From Antitrichia curtipendula (Eukaryota; Streptophyta; Bryopsida; Hypnales; Leucodontaceae): a stretch of 64,000 nucleotides of DNA. The notes beneath the pieces were generated by a model, which was given only the letters and a program-made list of their open reading frames with translations, did not search any database and was not told the origin of the DNA. The stretch spans positions 17,634,725-17,698,724 of the forward strand of contig OX579634.1 in the NCBI GenBank assembly GCA_951230915.1. Reading direction: 5' to 3'. This document shows, piece by piece, positions 33,467 through 44,860 of this stretch (its first letter is position 1; every line of letters begins with the position of its first letter). Made by a program: the position numbers and the translations under genes.

Positions 33467-33960
33467 TCAAAAGTAGGGTTCACACCCATCTCTAGGCACT
33501 AGCACACGATATAGAACTTGGCTCCCTCTCAAAGAACTGCACGCAATAGTCGCCTATCACATGGCTCCTTTCTTCTGAAACTTGTCACCTATAGATGGGG
33601 ACAATCAAATCATCGATATTTTGTCCGTGTGTAGTTATTTAGAATGTTAAGCACACAAAGGGATTTGCTTCCCATTAAATGCTGGTTCATTATCCCAGAA
33701 CTATGCGGCATAACTCTCTTCCATATCAGTCTCATAGCCTTTGCTTAAGTCTTATGGCATGAGCTTTAAGGCATATAGAGGCATGATGGTTGTTTGTAAT
33801 ATCGGGTCTCTGGCGTTGATCATTGTAAGTGGTCTTGTCTTCTCAGGTTTTGTTGATTTTGGAACATTTACTCGTTTTGTGGGGTACTTCCCCGTGTGCA
33901 GTTGCGATGTGTTTGAATCATCTTTGATCAACGTGGATAAAAAGTAGATTTCTTCCCTAG
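33467..33960 (-). pseudogene. 3' part of an atp1 group II intron
   Basis: Upstream of the GSAAQ codons on the minus strand lies non-coding sequence containing a clear domain V (33534-33567) and a stem-forming domain VI region to about 33470. The remaining intron probably extends to near 34000; its 5' end and any maturase are not identifiable. Confidence 0.65.
33534..33567 (-). ncRNA. Group II intron domain V
   Basis: Exactly 34 nt: GAGCC at the 5' end with the AGC triad, a GCGA (GNRA) tetraloop at nt 15-18, a two-base bulge, and GUUC at the 3' end. One lower-stem pair is lost (C opposite A), fitting decay after transfer. Confidence 0.75.
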
Positions 33961-34424
33961 AAGCATCATTCTTTTTGTTATCCCCTCCATTTTATGAATC
34001 TAGATTTAATGCGTTGGTACGATGCTATGAACACATGTGGGTCACATCGGCACCCTTTTAATTCTAATTTGACTGAAAGACATGACATCTCTTAGAATCC
34101 CAATCACATAACACACATTTAATTGGTAATCTACTCAACTTACTCACTATAATTCACTCTCCAACTAGGCCTCCACTTTACCAAATTGGCACACTATTTC
34201 ACCTCTGATAGACTAAAAATCTATATTTAATCATTCAAAACTACAAATTGTACAACATGAAAAATATCCAGTAAATGAATACAATCTATAAGCTCTCAAT
34301 TCGTCACTTGAAACTTACAGTTTGTTTTTTAATTTTAATTTTAATTTTAATAATTTTAAGCTAAATTTATATACAAAAAATCTAAAAAAGAGTGTTAAAT
34401 CAAATTAGGTATGTAACATGACAA
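33961..34424. other. Transition from organelle insert to nuclear AT-rich DNA
   Basis: Composition drops back to AT-rich by about 34100. The exact junction of the mitochondrial insert cannot be placed without the mitochondrial genome. Confidence 0.3.
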
Positions 34425-34810
34425 TATAATATTTGGTCTAAAATAAGATGATATACCTAAAATAAACTAAAATTTTGCATGTGAACAAGCTAGAATCCTA
34501 GAAGTCACAAAAATTGTGAATATTAAGTGAATAGTGCTTAAATTGCCTAAATCAATCATACATGTGACTCATTTTGGCTAAAATGGTCCAAGGGATCCCT
34601 AGTGAGATTCCTAACTCAATTTCCAAGGATGGTTTTTTAATTTCCTAGTCAATTTCAATAAATAATAGAATCCAAAAATATTAGTATGCAAGTGATACAA
34701 TTCTAAAAGACGGACTAGTGGAGGGCATCTACAGCGAAAGTACAATGTTCCAAGGTTGAAATCATGCCACAAATGACGAATCCAACAACAAAATTGGGTT
34801 GCCATTTGCT
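34425..34810 (+). repeat. Dispersed repeat, shared with 8081-8440
   Basis: Shares ATTTTGGCTAAAATGGTCC, GGGATCCCTAGTGAGATTCC and AAATCATGCCACAAAT-like blocks with 8081-8440, in the same order. Confidence 0.5.
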
Positions 34811-34857
34811 AAATTGGATAGGATTCTCAAATTTTGACATACCATCCATACAAAGGG

Positions 34858-35803
34858 GTCAAGTTTGCAAATCAAAGATCCAAGGCTAAAGTCCAAGTTC
34901 AACTCACAATAGTGTCAAGTTTGAAAATTAGAGATCCAAGGATAAATTTTTAACCTCTAAATGCCCAAGGCCTATTTTGAGCATCTTGAAATTTGCTCTA
35001 AATTGAACAAAATGCCAACATTTTGATAAGTTGTATCAATTTTTTTTGAATTGTAATTGTACAAAATCAAACTAGACATATTAGAGATCTCATAGGAAAA
35101 GAAAATACAACAATATCACATATGGAGTGAAAGATTATAATTTTTGACCATAAAAATGTTAAAACTACAAAAGTGATGTGAAGTCTTTCAATCCTCTTTT
35201 CACAAGTCAAATAAAAAAATTTGGTGACCAAAAATAAATGAGATTAAAGGGCCTAACATGTAAAACCCCATTCAATTTATGGCTTCTTAAAATCTCTTTT
35301 ATAATTTATTTTTTTAATGAATTTTGAATGTGATTTTTTTTCCAAAATCTAGTTTATTTGAAGCTCATTTTCAAGAGCTCTCAACACTACAAGAAGTCAA
35401 GATTGCAATGGCTAACTTTGCACAAAATCTTGAATAGAAAAATCACTATAATTTATTTTCAAGATTGGATTTTTGATGCTAAAACTAGACTTCAAGAAGA
35501 ACTTTTCAAAAAATAAAATACTAAAAATAGCAACTTGGTTAGGTTTTATTTAACTTCAAAGTTTTGCAAACACCAGATTTGAGTGCCTTGGGCATTTAGG
35601 GGTTAAAGTTCAACCTATAAGAAGTCAAGTTTGCAATCAAAGGTCCAGCAATAAATTCAAAAGTCCAGGCCATAGGAAGTCAAGTTTGCAACTCATAAGT
35701 CTAGACTAAATTCTAAGTGCAGCCTACAAAAGTCAAGTTTGCAAATCAGAGGTCTAAGAGCTAAATTCTAAAGTCCAGTTTTAGGGTGTCAAGATTTGAA
35801 CTT
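34858..35803 (+). repeat. 55-bp minisatellite array split by a TTAA element
   Basis: Six units begin GTCAAGTTTG at 34858, 34914, 35624, 35679, 35732 and 35788 (the last diverged). Subtracting the 653-bp insertion (element plus one TTAA), spacing is 53-57 bp throughout. Units share AATCAGAGGTC, GCTAAATTCTAAAGTCCA and AGTTCAAC blocks with moderate divergence. Confidence 0.75.
34954..35602. mobile_element. TTAA-family element, copy 9 (subfamily C, 649 bp)
   Basis: Ends CCTCTAAATGCCCAAGGC and, inverted, CCCCTAAATGCCCAAGGC match over 18 bp with one difference. TTAA lies on both sides (34950-34953 and 35603-35606). The body is unlike subfamilies A and B. It sits inside one minisatellite unit whose sequence (ATAAATTTTAAAGTTCAAC when rejoined) fits its neighbours, confirming insertion at TTAA. 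Confidence 0.8.
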
Positions 35804-36092
35804 TGAGTTACACTAATTCAACTGTGAGCTCTCAATTGAATGCAATTAAAAAAATATTAGATTGGAAGTATGGCAATTTGAGAGTTGTAGGTGCTAAACA
35901 TGAGTTAGAGAAGAGACAGGATTTCAAGACTCAAGAGTGCATGTGAACCATCAAACAGGGAATAGTTGACTACCCTAACTAGGATTTGATGTTGATTAGG
36001 ACAAAGAAAAAGCCAAATAGAAAAATAGTTGACTTTTAGATATTCTAGAATTTAATTAATAGTTGAAAGAGGCTAAGCAAACTTGTCTTTAA

Positions 36093-37558
36093 CCCTTAGT
36101 TTTGGATAGGCTTGTGTGACCTCAATTTTAAACAAGATTTTTTGAAACTTAAAAAAAAAAGAAAAAAATCAGATAACGTTTATGGGAATATAATTTTTAT
36201 TTCAATTGGTACCTATTGAGCAAAAAAAATAACAACCCTAATGGAATTGTCACTTTTAATGTAGTATAGTTGCAAAGTGATTCGTTCACCAGGAATTTTA
36301 TAAATGGAATAGGAACAATTAATTCAATCATACAATCAATATGTCACATACACTTACAACAAAAATCTAATCCCTGTATTTGGAGCAATTTACAAATATA
36401 TTGGAGTACAAGACAAATTATTAAAAGCTGAATTTATACTTGAAGGAGTTCACCAGTTTACATCTAACTAAAGGTCCAAAAATAATTTCTTACATTATAA
36501 AAAGAATACCAAGAGAATGAGATAGACAAAATGACAAATTGTTTAAACTATATGCTACTCCAGAAGACAGACAACTATTCTATTTCAACCAGTATAAAGA
36601 TAATTTGCTTCTATTCCTATCCAAAGTAGTTGTAGGGTTTTAAATCCTCTTATTACAACAAGTAGCCTATATTCTTCATAGAATGTGAATATAATTAATA
36701 ATTTAGCCCCTTTTTATATTACACATTGCAAAATGTCAAAACTTAAAATTTTTGTATGCTTACAGTGTTTGGGAATAAAAGTTATGCCACTATGAGTCCA
36801 AAAAGCAACTCGAGGGGAAGCCCCCCAAAAAATCACAAAAAATTGAAATTTTTTTTTTTTTTAATTTTTTTTTCAAAGATTTTTTTTGTCTAAAGCTGAA
36901 TCTTTGATTCATTCTATTTGAACTAATGGTGAGAAAACTATGGACAATCTTATTTGGGGGGCAATCTAAGCATCTTCTTGAAAAAATAACTTATAGAATT
37001 CATTTTTGAATGCAATTTTTATAATTTTTCACAAAAAAATTGTTAGACAAGGTTAAATTTGTGTGCTAGAACAATCTCACCATTGGAATTATTGTAATTT
37101 AATTCCATCTTAGAGCTATTAACGGTTTAGTTATCCCTTCAATCTTGAACCTACTTCTACTTAATAATTTTTTAATGAGTGAAAATTAAGTATTTTTTTG
37201 TTGAATTTTTTTTCCTAGATTTTCAAATCAGTTCTTCAACATAAAAAATTAAAAGAATCAAAATCAATGGTGTAAAAAATTTATGTTAAGAAGATTCAAA
37301 GCCAAAAATTAGTCAAAATTAGTCAAAATTAGTCAAGCAAGGTGTAAAAAATCTTGTTTTCTTCACTTTAAAAGCAAATATCTTGCAATCTACAAGGTCA
37401 AAGTTTAAAAAAAATTCCATGCATTTTTATATTAGTGTAGTACAAGATCCTATGATTAGATATGTAAGAAAATAATTTTAAAAGTTTTTCGCTCTTTGCA
37501 ATAGAAATAGCAATTTTGAGTGGATTTTGATGCAAAAAAGGCCTTGGGACTTTAGGGG
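36093..37558 (-). mobile_element. TTAA-family element, copy 7 (subfamily B), with internal insertion
   Basis: The right end CTTGGGACTTTAGGGG is intact and the left end CCCTTAGTTTTGG is eroded. TTAA flanks both (36089-36092 and 37559-37562). Subfamily B text stops near 36215 (CAATTGGTACC) and resumes near 36763 (GGGAATAAAAGTTATGCC), so about 550 bp of foreign, unrecognised sequence has been inserted between. Confidence 0.65.
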
Positions 37559-37562
37559 TTAA

Positions 37563-38159
37563 AGTTCATTTGAATCCTTAGACAATTAGCAAGCAATTAG
37601 GAAGTTAGACTTAATAAGATTTACATTTCATAATCTCTTGAAAGAAATAGAATTTTTTTAAAGGAAGTAGAAAAAAAACCAAATGCACAACAAATGAGGA
37701 GTTAGACTCCTTTATTTATTTGTACGTTCTACTAATTATCACATTCAAATACAAGGGAATATAAAATGGAGGTTGAAGGTCTCTACCACAAAATTAAAAG
37801 CCATGATCCTCAAAGATGGAACAACCGTATCCGAGGAATTTGAGGTAAGTATTTGAAATACTTTCCCCATCTATTCCAATTCATAGGAATGTTAATTTAG
37901 AATAGAAAAATCAATGTAGAATTTAGGAAGTCAAGTCAGACCATTAGAAAGTGTTTGAAAGCAAAATTTGAATTTAAAATAAATTAGTTAATTTCATTAG
38001 CTTTTCAAAAAGTTATTACATTCAAAAAATAGACAAAAACTTCAAAAAATATACTTAGATGACAATTAATAGTAAGAGTGGATGAAAAATTAGAAAAGTC
38101 ATCCAAAAAAATCTATGAGGGAATCTAAAAATTTAGATTAAAATTAGGATTCAAAACCA
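37563..38159. other. AT-rich stretch without gene
   Basis: No coding or structural feature recognised. Confidence 0.35.
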
Positions 38160-38770
38160 AAGATAAAAAATTAAGTTCAAAATTCAAGTTAAAAGAATTT
38201 ACTTAATGAAGTTTGGACCACCAATTAGCTATCAAACTTCATCTAGTCATAACTTTCTCTAGGAAAGTCAGAAGTCTAAGTGTTTAATCTTTTTAGAAAG
38301 GAAATTTTTTAAATCTTCAAGATAAAAATCATTCCACTTATAAAATATTAATTAGGCACAGAGGTCCGAAGTACTAAGTAACAAATAGAAATTTAAACTA
38401 AAACTTTGAAAGACAACTAAGGAACAAGATCACAGTAGAATCATTTAAAGAATATTATGAAGTTCTTAGAACTAATTTAAAATAAAAAAATAGATTAATA
38501 TTGAAGGAGGTAGCCTAAGATGAAGTTTTGACTTAGTTCAAAACAAATTTGCATGACAGTTATCAATATTAGAGCAAATCAAGTCAAATTTAAAATTTAG
38601 AACTGAAGAATAAATATAAAATCAGTCCACAAGTCCAAATTTTATTTTCTAAGTAGATTGAAAGAAATTGATGGATGAAATTTTGTAGTTTATTTTAAAG
38701 GCTAAACTTCATCTATAAATAACTTTGAGGAAAAAATCCACATTAGACAAACTTTATCAATATGGAAAGG
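38160..38770 (+). repeat. Dispersed repeat D, copy 3
   Basis: Blocks TCATAACTTTCTCTAGGAAAG, GACAACTAAGGAACAA, GATGAAGTTTTGAC and ATTGATGGATGAAATTTTG follow the order seen at 18266-18990. Confidence 0.5.
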
Positions 38771-39408
38771 GTTAAAAGCCCTACAATTTTGGCTAGATAG
38801 CATTTGAACTTAATTAACTTTTGCTAGTCTTTAGTTTTGGCTTGCCTTAGCCTGAATTGGCTTATGTTGTTAACTTACAATTGATTTGTTTAAAAATTGC
38901 ATTTAGGCAAACTAGATAGTAGGATTAAAAAACAAAGTGTTAATTGTTTGGAAAGCGTAATAGGACGGCATGCTAGACACCCACTAGGAAATCAATTCTG
39001 ACAACAATTACAACCTGATTGTGTATACTTTATCCTAAGGGTGAAGGCCTACAAAGGGCAATGAAAATTTCAAATTAGTTCAACCGTATTTGGTGCTTGT
39101 GAGAAAGAGGGAAAGAATGTAGCAAATTTTGAAAAGAGTTATTCATGATAGCTTCCGCAATTCTTATTATTCAATCCTTAGACAAAAGGCCCAAAGGGCA
39201 TGAGATGTCTTGTAAGGATTAATTCTTATGATCAAACCACCCTAAGCATACTTACATTAATACTAAAGTTCCTCATAACACTTGGAGGATACTACCCCAA
39301 GAGCCTCCCTTTTAATTGAAGTATAGAATATTGATATCACTTATGCTATTAATATGAAACTAGGTATGGGACTCAATATGAAGAAGCCCATAATTATTGG
39401 CAATAGAA
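38771..39408. other. AT-rich stretch without gene
   Basis: Nothing recognised. Confidence 0.35.
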
Positions 39409-39412
39409 TTAA

Positions 39413-41332
39413 CCTCTAAAGGTTTTAAACTATGTTTTCACCAAAAATGTTCCAAAACTATCATTTCTAGTACAAATACCAAATTTTTGAAAAAAAAAAT
39501 TTGGGACACATGTAACTGTAGGATCTTGTATTACACTACTTTGAAAAGATATGGAAAAAAATTCAGGAATTTCCACCTTGAAGATTGCAAGATATCTACA
39601 TGGTGGAAATTTCTGAAATCACCATATAGATGACCAACATATTAGTGTTTGAAGAGAATTTATTTTATTTTTAGGCCTTGCAAAAATTGTGTAGTTGCAC
39701 TTCTCAAAGTCACATTTGTATGAAAAAATGTCAAAAATAGTGGTGCTTCTTTGTATTCTTTCTTCAAGTCAAGTTGGCTAAATGCTTGAAAATTTTCAGA
39801 TCATTTGGAATTGTACAACATAGAAAAAAAATAGTGAGCAGAAATAAATAGAGAATGATTCAAATGACTACATTGTTAACAATATATTTATGAATTTGAA
39901 TAATGCCAATCCCAATGGTTGTAATGTTGTAATAAACAATGTACACCTACTATTTTTTTAGTTTTTTTTCTGAAAATATTAAAAATTGAGTTAAATAAAG
40001 GACTTCAAAGTTTTTGTAGAGCTAGGTTGTAGAGTAGAGATTCTATAACTACCCGCAAACTACCCACAAACTAAAACTCCTCATAACTTTAATCTCATTA
40101 ATCAAAATGGAATGATTAAAAACTTTCCATGTATATGTAAATCTAGAAAATCAATTTCAAGTTTTTATTTATTTTTAAAGTAATTTTCAAAGAAGTTATT
40201 TTTAGCTGCCTGGATTGCCCACCAAGCAATGAAAACTACATACCATACAACAACTTTTAAACCACTTAGTCAAAAGTTATGAAAATTGATGGACCTTACC
40301 CCCTAAAGTTCCATGACTATGTTTTCACCAAAAACGCTCAAGAACTGCCATTTTTAGTACAAATACCAAATTTTTGAAAAAAAAGTTTTTTTGACACATG
40401 TAACCGTAGGATCTGGTCGTATGCTGACTTGAAAACAAGTGGTAAAAATTTTAAAAATTTCCACCACGTGGATTGCAAGACATAAGCATTCAAAATCACT
40501 GAAATCATTTTTTTGATCCTGAGAAAAATCGGGCAGCTGCACTTTAGAAGCTCACTTTTCTATTAAAAAATGTCCAAAATGGTGGTGCTTCTTTGGATTA
40601 TTTTTCCTAGAAAATTTGACTACATGCATAAAATAATTCACATCATTTGGAATTGAACAATATATAGGAAAAAAATAGTAAATAGAACAAAATAGAGAAT
40701 GATTCAAAATACTAAATTGTTAAGAATTTAGATATGGAATTGGAAAATGCCCATCCCAATGGTTGAAATTTTGTAATAAGCAATCTACATTCTATGATTT
40801 TATTTTTCTCAAAAAAATATTGAAAATTGAGTAAGATAAAGGACTTCAAAGTTTATTTTAGAGTAGAGTATCTATAATTGCCCGCCATAACTTTTGACTC
40901 ATTGGTCAAAATGGAATGATTAAAAGCTTTCCACGTATATATAACTCTAGAAAACCAATTTCAAATTTTTGTTTTTGAAAAAAGTGATTTTTTTGATCTG
41001 CCCGGACTACCCGGACGCGAAAAAAAGTAACATACTAGGCCATAACTTTTCACTCCTCTTTCCAAATGTCATGAAAGTTAGTGCATATGAAAGATATTCC
41101 TTGTGCACAAGTTCTATTAAAATTTCAGCCAAAAATATGAAAATCTCCAGTCACAGGTACCTGCCCAAAATTTCTATACTGCCCCAAAATGCATGTTGGT
41201 CCTTTAGGGATTAAATCTACTCCTTGGGCACATGTTGTGTGAAAATTTCAAAAATGAAAAATAAAAATCCCATTCGTAGTGAGCTGCCCGAAATTGCTAT
41301 GTTGCCAAAAATGTAGTTTAGGGCTTTAGAGG
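39413..41332 (+). mobile_element. TTAA-family element, copy 3 (subfamily A), interrupted by copy 4
   Basis: Ends CCTCTAAAGG and GCTTTAGAGG form an inverted pair; TTAA flanks both (39409-39412 and 41333-41336). Copy 4 splits it at 40296-41214. Without copy 4 it is about 1005 bp and aligns throughout with copies 1 and 2. After copy 4 it resumes ATCTACTCCTTGGGCACATG, matching AGCTACTCTTTGGGCAC of copy 1. Confidence 0.8.
40300..41210 (+). mobile_element. TTAA-family element, copy 4, nested in copy 3
   Basis: 911 bp, starting CCCCTAAAG and ending CTTTAGGGA. Left flank TTAC, right flank TTAA (41211-41214). In copy 1 the same position of the host element reads GGGCCTTAAAGCTACTC without interruption, so the target was a single TTAA that was duplicated; the left copy later mutated at one base. 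Confidence 0.85.
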
Positions 41333-41689
41333 TTAATCGTAAAGGATGTGCAAAGAGGACCAGAAATCGGAGTTTGAGAAAAACATAAGATGGAATTCCT
41401 TGAAGCATCCAAACTTGGTTTGGTGCTATGTTTCTTTTGTACTATTCTGAAACCTTCCTCTGACACCCTTTCTACAAATTGAGATTTACTTTACAATTAA
41501 TTCTAATATCTACACTAAATAGGAATATTAAGGGGACCAAAAAATTAAAGAGACTTATTGTAGAAAATTGTAGATGTTTGAAACATGATGTACAACCTCC
41601 AGACACTTCAATAACTATTGATGTACTTTACATCAAAGATCCAAGGTAGATATATATGTAGTGTGCAATGTCGATTAATTAGTATGGGT

Positions 41690-42560
41690 CCCCTTGAAAA
41701 CCCTATTCCGTGTAGATTTTAGTGGACGTTTCTTTTGTTCGCATTATTTTTGGGCAGTCGTGCTCATGGGTGAACCCACCTCTGTCCGAGACGGTTCCCC
41801 ATTTGGGCTGGTTCGGTCCAATTCCACCCCTGCCTCTCGCCAGCCCCACAAAACACAAAACCCAGTCAGGTCATGATTGGTGCGAACCAAAGTACAGCCC
41901 CCTCCAGCCCTCCCTCAGCCGCCCAGGTCCGCCGCCCAAGCGCTGTTCTCAGCCTTTTGGAGTTCAACATGTGGTGGCAACTCCACAGTAGCAAAAGAGG
42001 CACGAAAACGCGAGCTCGGTGGGTTTTCTATTGGCGAACTGATCCATGCAGCAGCAAGCACCGTTCAGTCCGAAAATGCAGACAACTGGTGCGCCGGAGT
42101 CTCCCCTGTTGCAACGTACAAAACTACTGTGCGTTCCACTACCTTCACTCATATTAAGGTACTGTTGCCTGGTTGAACCGGTGCAGTGCACAATCATTGT
42201 TGGAAACTCAGCCAGGGCGATAACTTAACTTAGTGCGTGCCGGAGATGAAGTCAAGACATAAGAGCGGGCCCATTGATTCCTTTCAGTTCCACCTTCCAA
42301 CAACTTCCTTTCCTAGCATCCTGTGGACACTGGGAGCGCTAGGACACAACCAAAATAGTCACCAACTGACGAGCCAGGGGACCATTGCAGTGGTTGCACT
42401 TTCAGGAAGAGGAACCCTTCAAGTCCCGGCAGAGCTGTTTCGGTTAGAGCGAGAATAGAGTGAAGAGCGCTGTAACTTAGGTCAGAGCAGATGCGGGGCT
42501 ACCTGCAGTGAAAAAGGAACCTACCTAACCGAATTGGACAAGGAGTGACAGCGGGTAGTC
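41690..42560. other. GC-richer single-copy segment with unrecognised ORFs
   Basis: Clearly richer in GC than its surroundings, and free of the repeats listed here. Overlapping ORFs exist on both strands; the longest on the plus strand are 41873-42157 and 41877-42176. The latter (99 codons, ARKRELGGFSIGELIHAAAS) ends near a possible donor AAG|GTACTG at 42157. It could be a first exon or 5' region of a gene, or a captured gene fragment. I recognise no domain. Confidence 0.3.
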
Positions 42561-42620
42561 ACACTTTCTTCATTCTTCAGAGAATAAGGACGTTGTGGCT
42601 TACCACTGGCTTCTCTGCGG

Positions 42621-42720
42621 CAAAATATACTTCTTGTCCAAAATCTTATTCACGTCCATTATTTTCCTTCAAAGGAGAATAGTGGACGTGAAGAAGATTT
42701 TGCACAAAAAGTATATTATG
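42621..42720. repeat. 100-bp hairpin, two 50-bp arms without a loop
   Basis: The arms pair at 43 of 50 positions, centred on CACGTCCATTATT / AATAGTGGACGTG. Length and imperfect pairing resemble both a small foldback transposon and a plant MIRNA stem. Confidence 0.6.
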
Positions 42721-42921
42721 CTCCAAAGCTCATATTTGCCCTGCTTTCTGTGTTTCTTGTTTCTTCTGTGTTGAAGTTTGCGTTCTGTACTTCATCCTGC
42801 ATTCCGCACAGCTTACACATTTTGTGCCTTAGTCCTGCATTTGGCACCAGCTGTGCGTTCTATGCTCGTAAATCTCCTTGTGCATTTGCCACCCTCGTTT
42901 TCCAAACAACGGAAAGGGAGT

Positions 42922-43011
42922 GTCACACCTTCTTCACCCAAAATTGCTCCCCACTAGCTCTTGTTTTTTTCTCATTTTTAAAAGAAGTTTGCTTCGTGAA
43001 GAAGGTGTGAC
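42922..43011. repeat. 90-bp element with exact 16-bp inverted ends
   Basis: GTCACACCTTCTTCAC at 42922-42937 and GTGAAGAAGGTGTGAC at 42996-43011. Size and ends suit a very small MITE; flanks give no clear duplication. Confidence 0.55.
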
Positions 43012-43900
43012 TACCATACCCCTAATGGGTGTGCAAAAAATTAGGGTTTAGGGTCATTGTTGGTATGGCAAGAATTTTAGAGTTTTCTAACAATGCATAC
43101 AACGTTGTTCAACATTGATGTATTAAAAAAGCACAAATAGAGGCGAGCAAAACTAGCAACCTTGCAAAAGATTCACTTCAAAGACCTTTAAATCCGGGGG
43201 ACATTACTTTCATGATTCATATAGAGCAATCAATACTGAAAAATACACCTTCAATGTGTAAAAAAACATACTTTATATGAGAAACATTTGACATGGGTGT
43301 GTAGAAAATCTTCTACGCAAAATTGGCACAAGTAATTTAGTTGTGCTTCTCTTGTGATTGGTGGACACTTACAACATAAGATGAAAAAAAGACTAAGAAA
43401 CCACACATTGTTGACCATTATATATTTGAAAGTATTGAAAACATTGCTATAAACAATATTATATATATGCCATATTTCTTTACAACAACCTTCTTTTCAA
43501 ATAGTAGAAATGATCTTTTTCGAATTTGAGTTCAACTAATGAAATAAAGCTAACTTGGCATAATGTATATCCCATTATGAAGTTTTGAAAAATTCATAAA
43601 AGTTAACAATTTATTACAATTTGAACATTGGATTCGTAACCAAGGTCTGTTGGTTTTCTAATTTTTGATTGACATGGAACTTTGCTCAAGACCGTGATGT
43701 TCTACCATATAGTATATGCTGGTGTTGGAAATTTCAGATTTCTCAAGCATATTTGCGTGAGATATACATTTTCTTTTTGTTTTCTCTTGAGGAAATTCAC
43801 AGCAATTTCAAATTTTCACAAAAAAATCTGAAAATTTCAGGATGTCTAGAGAACATGTGATTGGGTATCTGAAAAATAAAATAAAATACAAAGTTCTCCT
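43012..43900. other. AT-rich stretch without gene
   Basis: Nothing recognised. Confidence 0.35.
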
Positions 43901-44860
43901 CATGGAGCGTACCAACTAACAAGCAACCAATTCTTCAGTCCCTTGGTCCGTCCTTTAAGGGTTCAAGGCTTCAAGCACTATTCACTGCAAACCCCCACCC
44001 CCACTTCCAGAAGTGGAAACCTCGAATCTGTCCTGATCTCCAAGGAGGAATTACATTTTCTATTTTGGTCCCAAGGCCTCAGAAGGCGTGCCCGCTGCAC
44101 AGCTCACGCTGCACAACTGTTAATTACCATCAAAAGGTGTTCCTTCTCATCACCGAGGGGACCAACTCCAGTGTCTCTCACTGTGATGAGCATAAGTTAT
44201 TTCGTGCTGGCAACATTCTGTCCATACGAGTCATTTGGGTTCCATCATTTAGACATGAAAAAAGGGGAAAGTGTAGGATAACGGAGAATGGGGTCCACCT
44301 GTATTGGTGAGCTGGCTACTATTATTTGGAACACGCAAAGGCCTGTTTCTCTGTACTTTCGATTAGGTTTCTCTTCTTCTTCCACCTTCCTGTCCAGCCT
44401 TTCGCGGTTTGGCTGCTTTGTTGCTTTGTATTCTGATGTCAGTTTTACAATGGAATTTCCATTTGTTTCCCCACCCCCCACCCACCCCCAAAAAACAAAA
44501 AAAAGCACACCAGATGAGCTGTATGTTGCATGGCAACCTGAAAAGTAGATGGCCTGTGAGAGGCCGGCCGTGAAGAGGCAAGCAGGCTTGAAAAACAGAG
44601 CTGATTTTGCAGGCCTGTACACACCTCAAAACAAGCACACCCAGTTGATTGCTGGGCTGATTCCTTGACTGAGTGGTGTCTGGGTACCTTTCTCATCATC
44701 CCATTTGGGGGCTTCCCCCTGCCAGGCCCAGTGGAGATGCTCTTTAGTACATTACTGGGATTGAAAAAGAGCAAGCTAGGAAGGGTGAAGCTACTGGACT
44801 TCGTGTCCTAAACTTTGTGATGATCTTGCGCCACAGATCGATCTGATCTGCGTGGTTAAT
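43901..44860. other. GC-richer segment without a recognisable product
   Basis: ORFs of 81-125 codons occur on both strands (for example 43943-44281 + and 44245-44622 -), overlapping one another, so composition rather than coding may explain them. A C-rich tract lies near 44470-44490. It may be promoter or UTR of a diverged gene. Confidence 0.25.

Noticed and set aside
32056..33960. Functional organellar genes, meaning the window is mitochondrial DNA
   Set aside because: The flanks are copia elements, MITEs and an intron-containing nuclear LTP gene, and the genes carry frameshifts that editing cannot repair.
34858..35803. CRISPR-like array
   Set aside because: Spaced repeats are a diverged minisatellite in a plant genome, with no constant repeat/variable spacer pattern and no cas genes.
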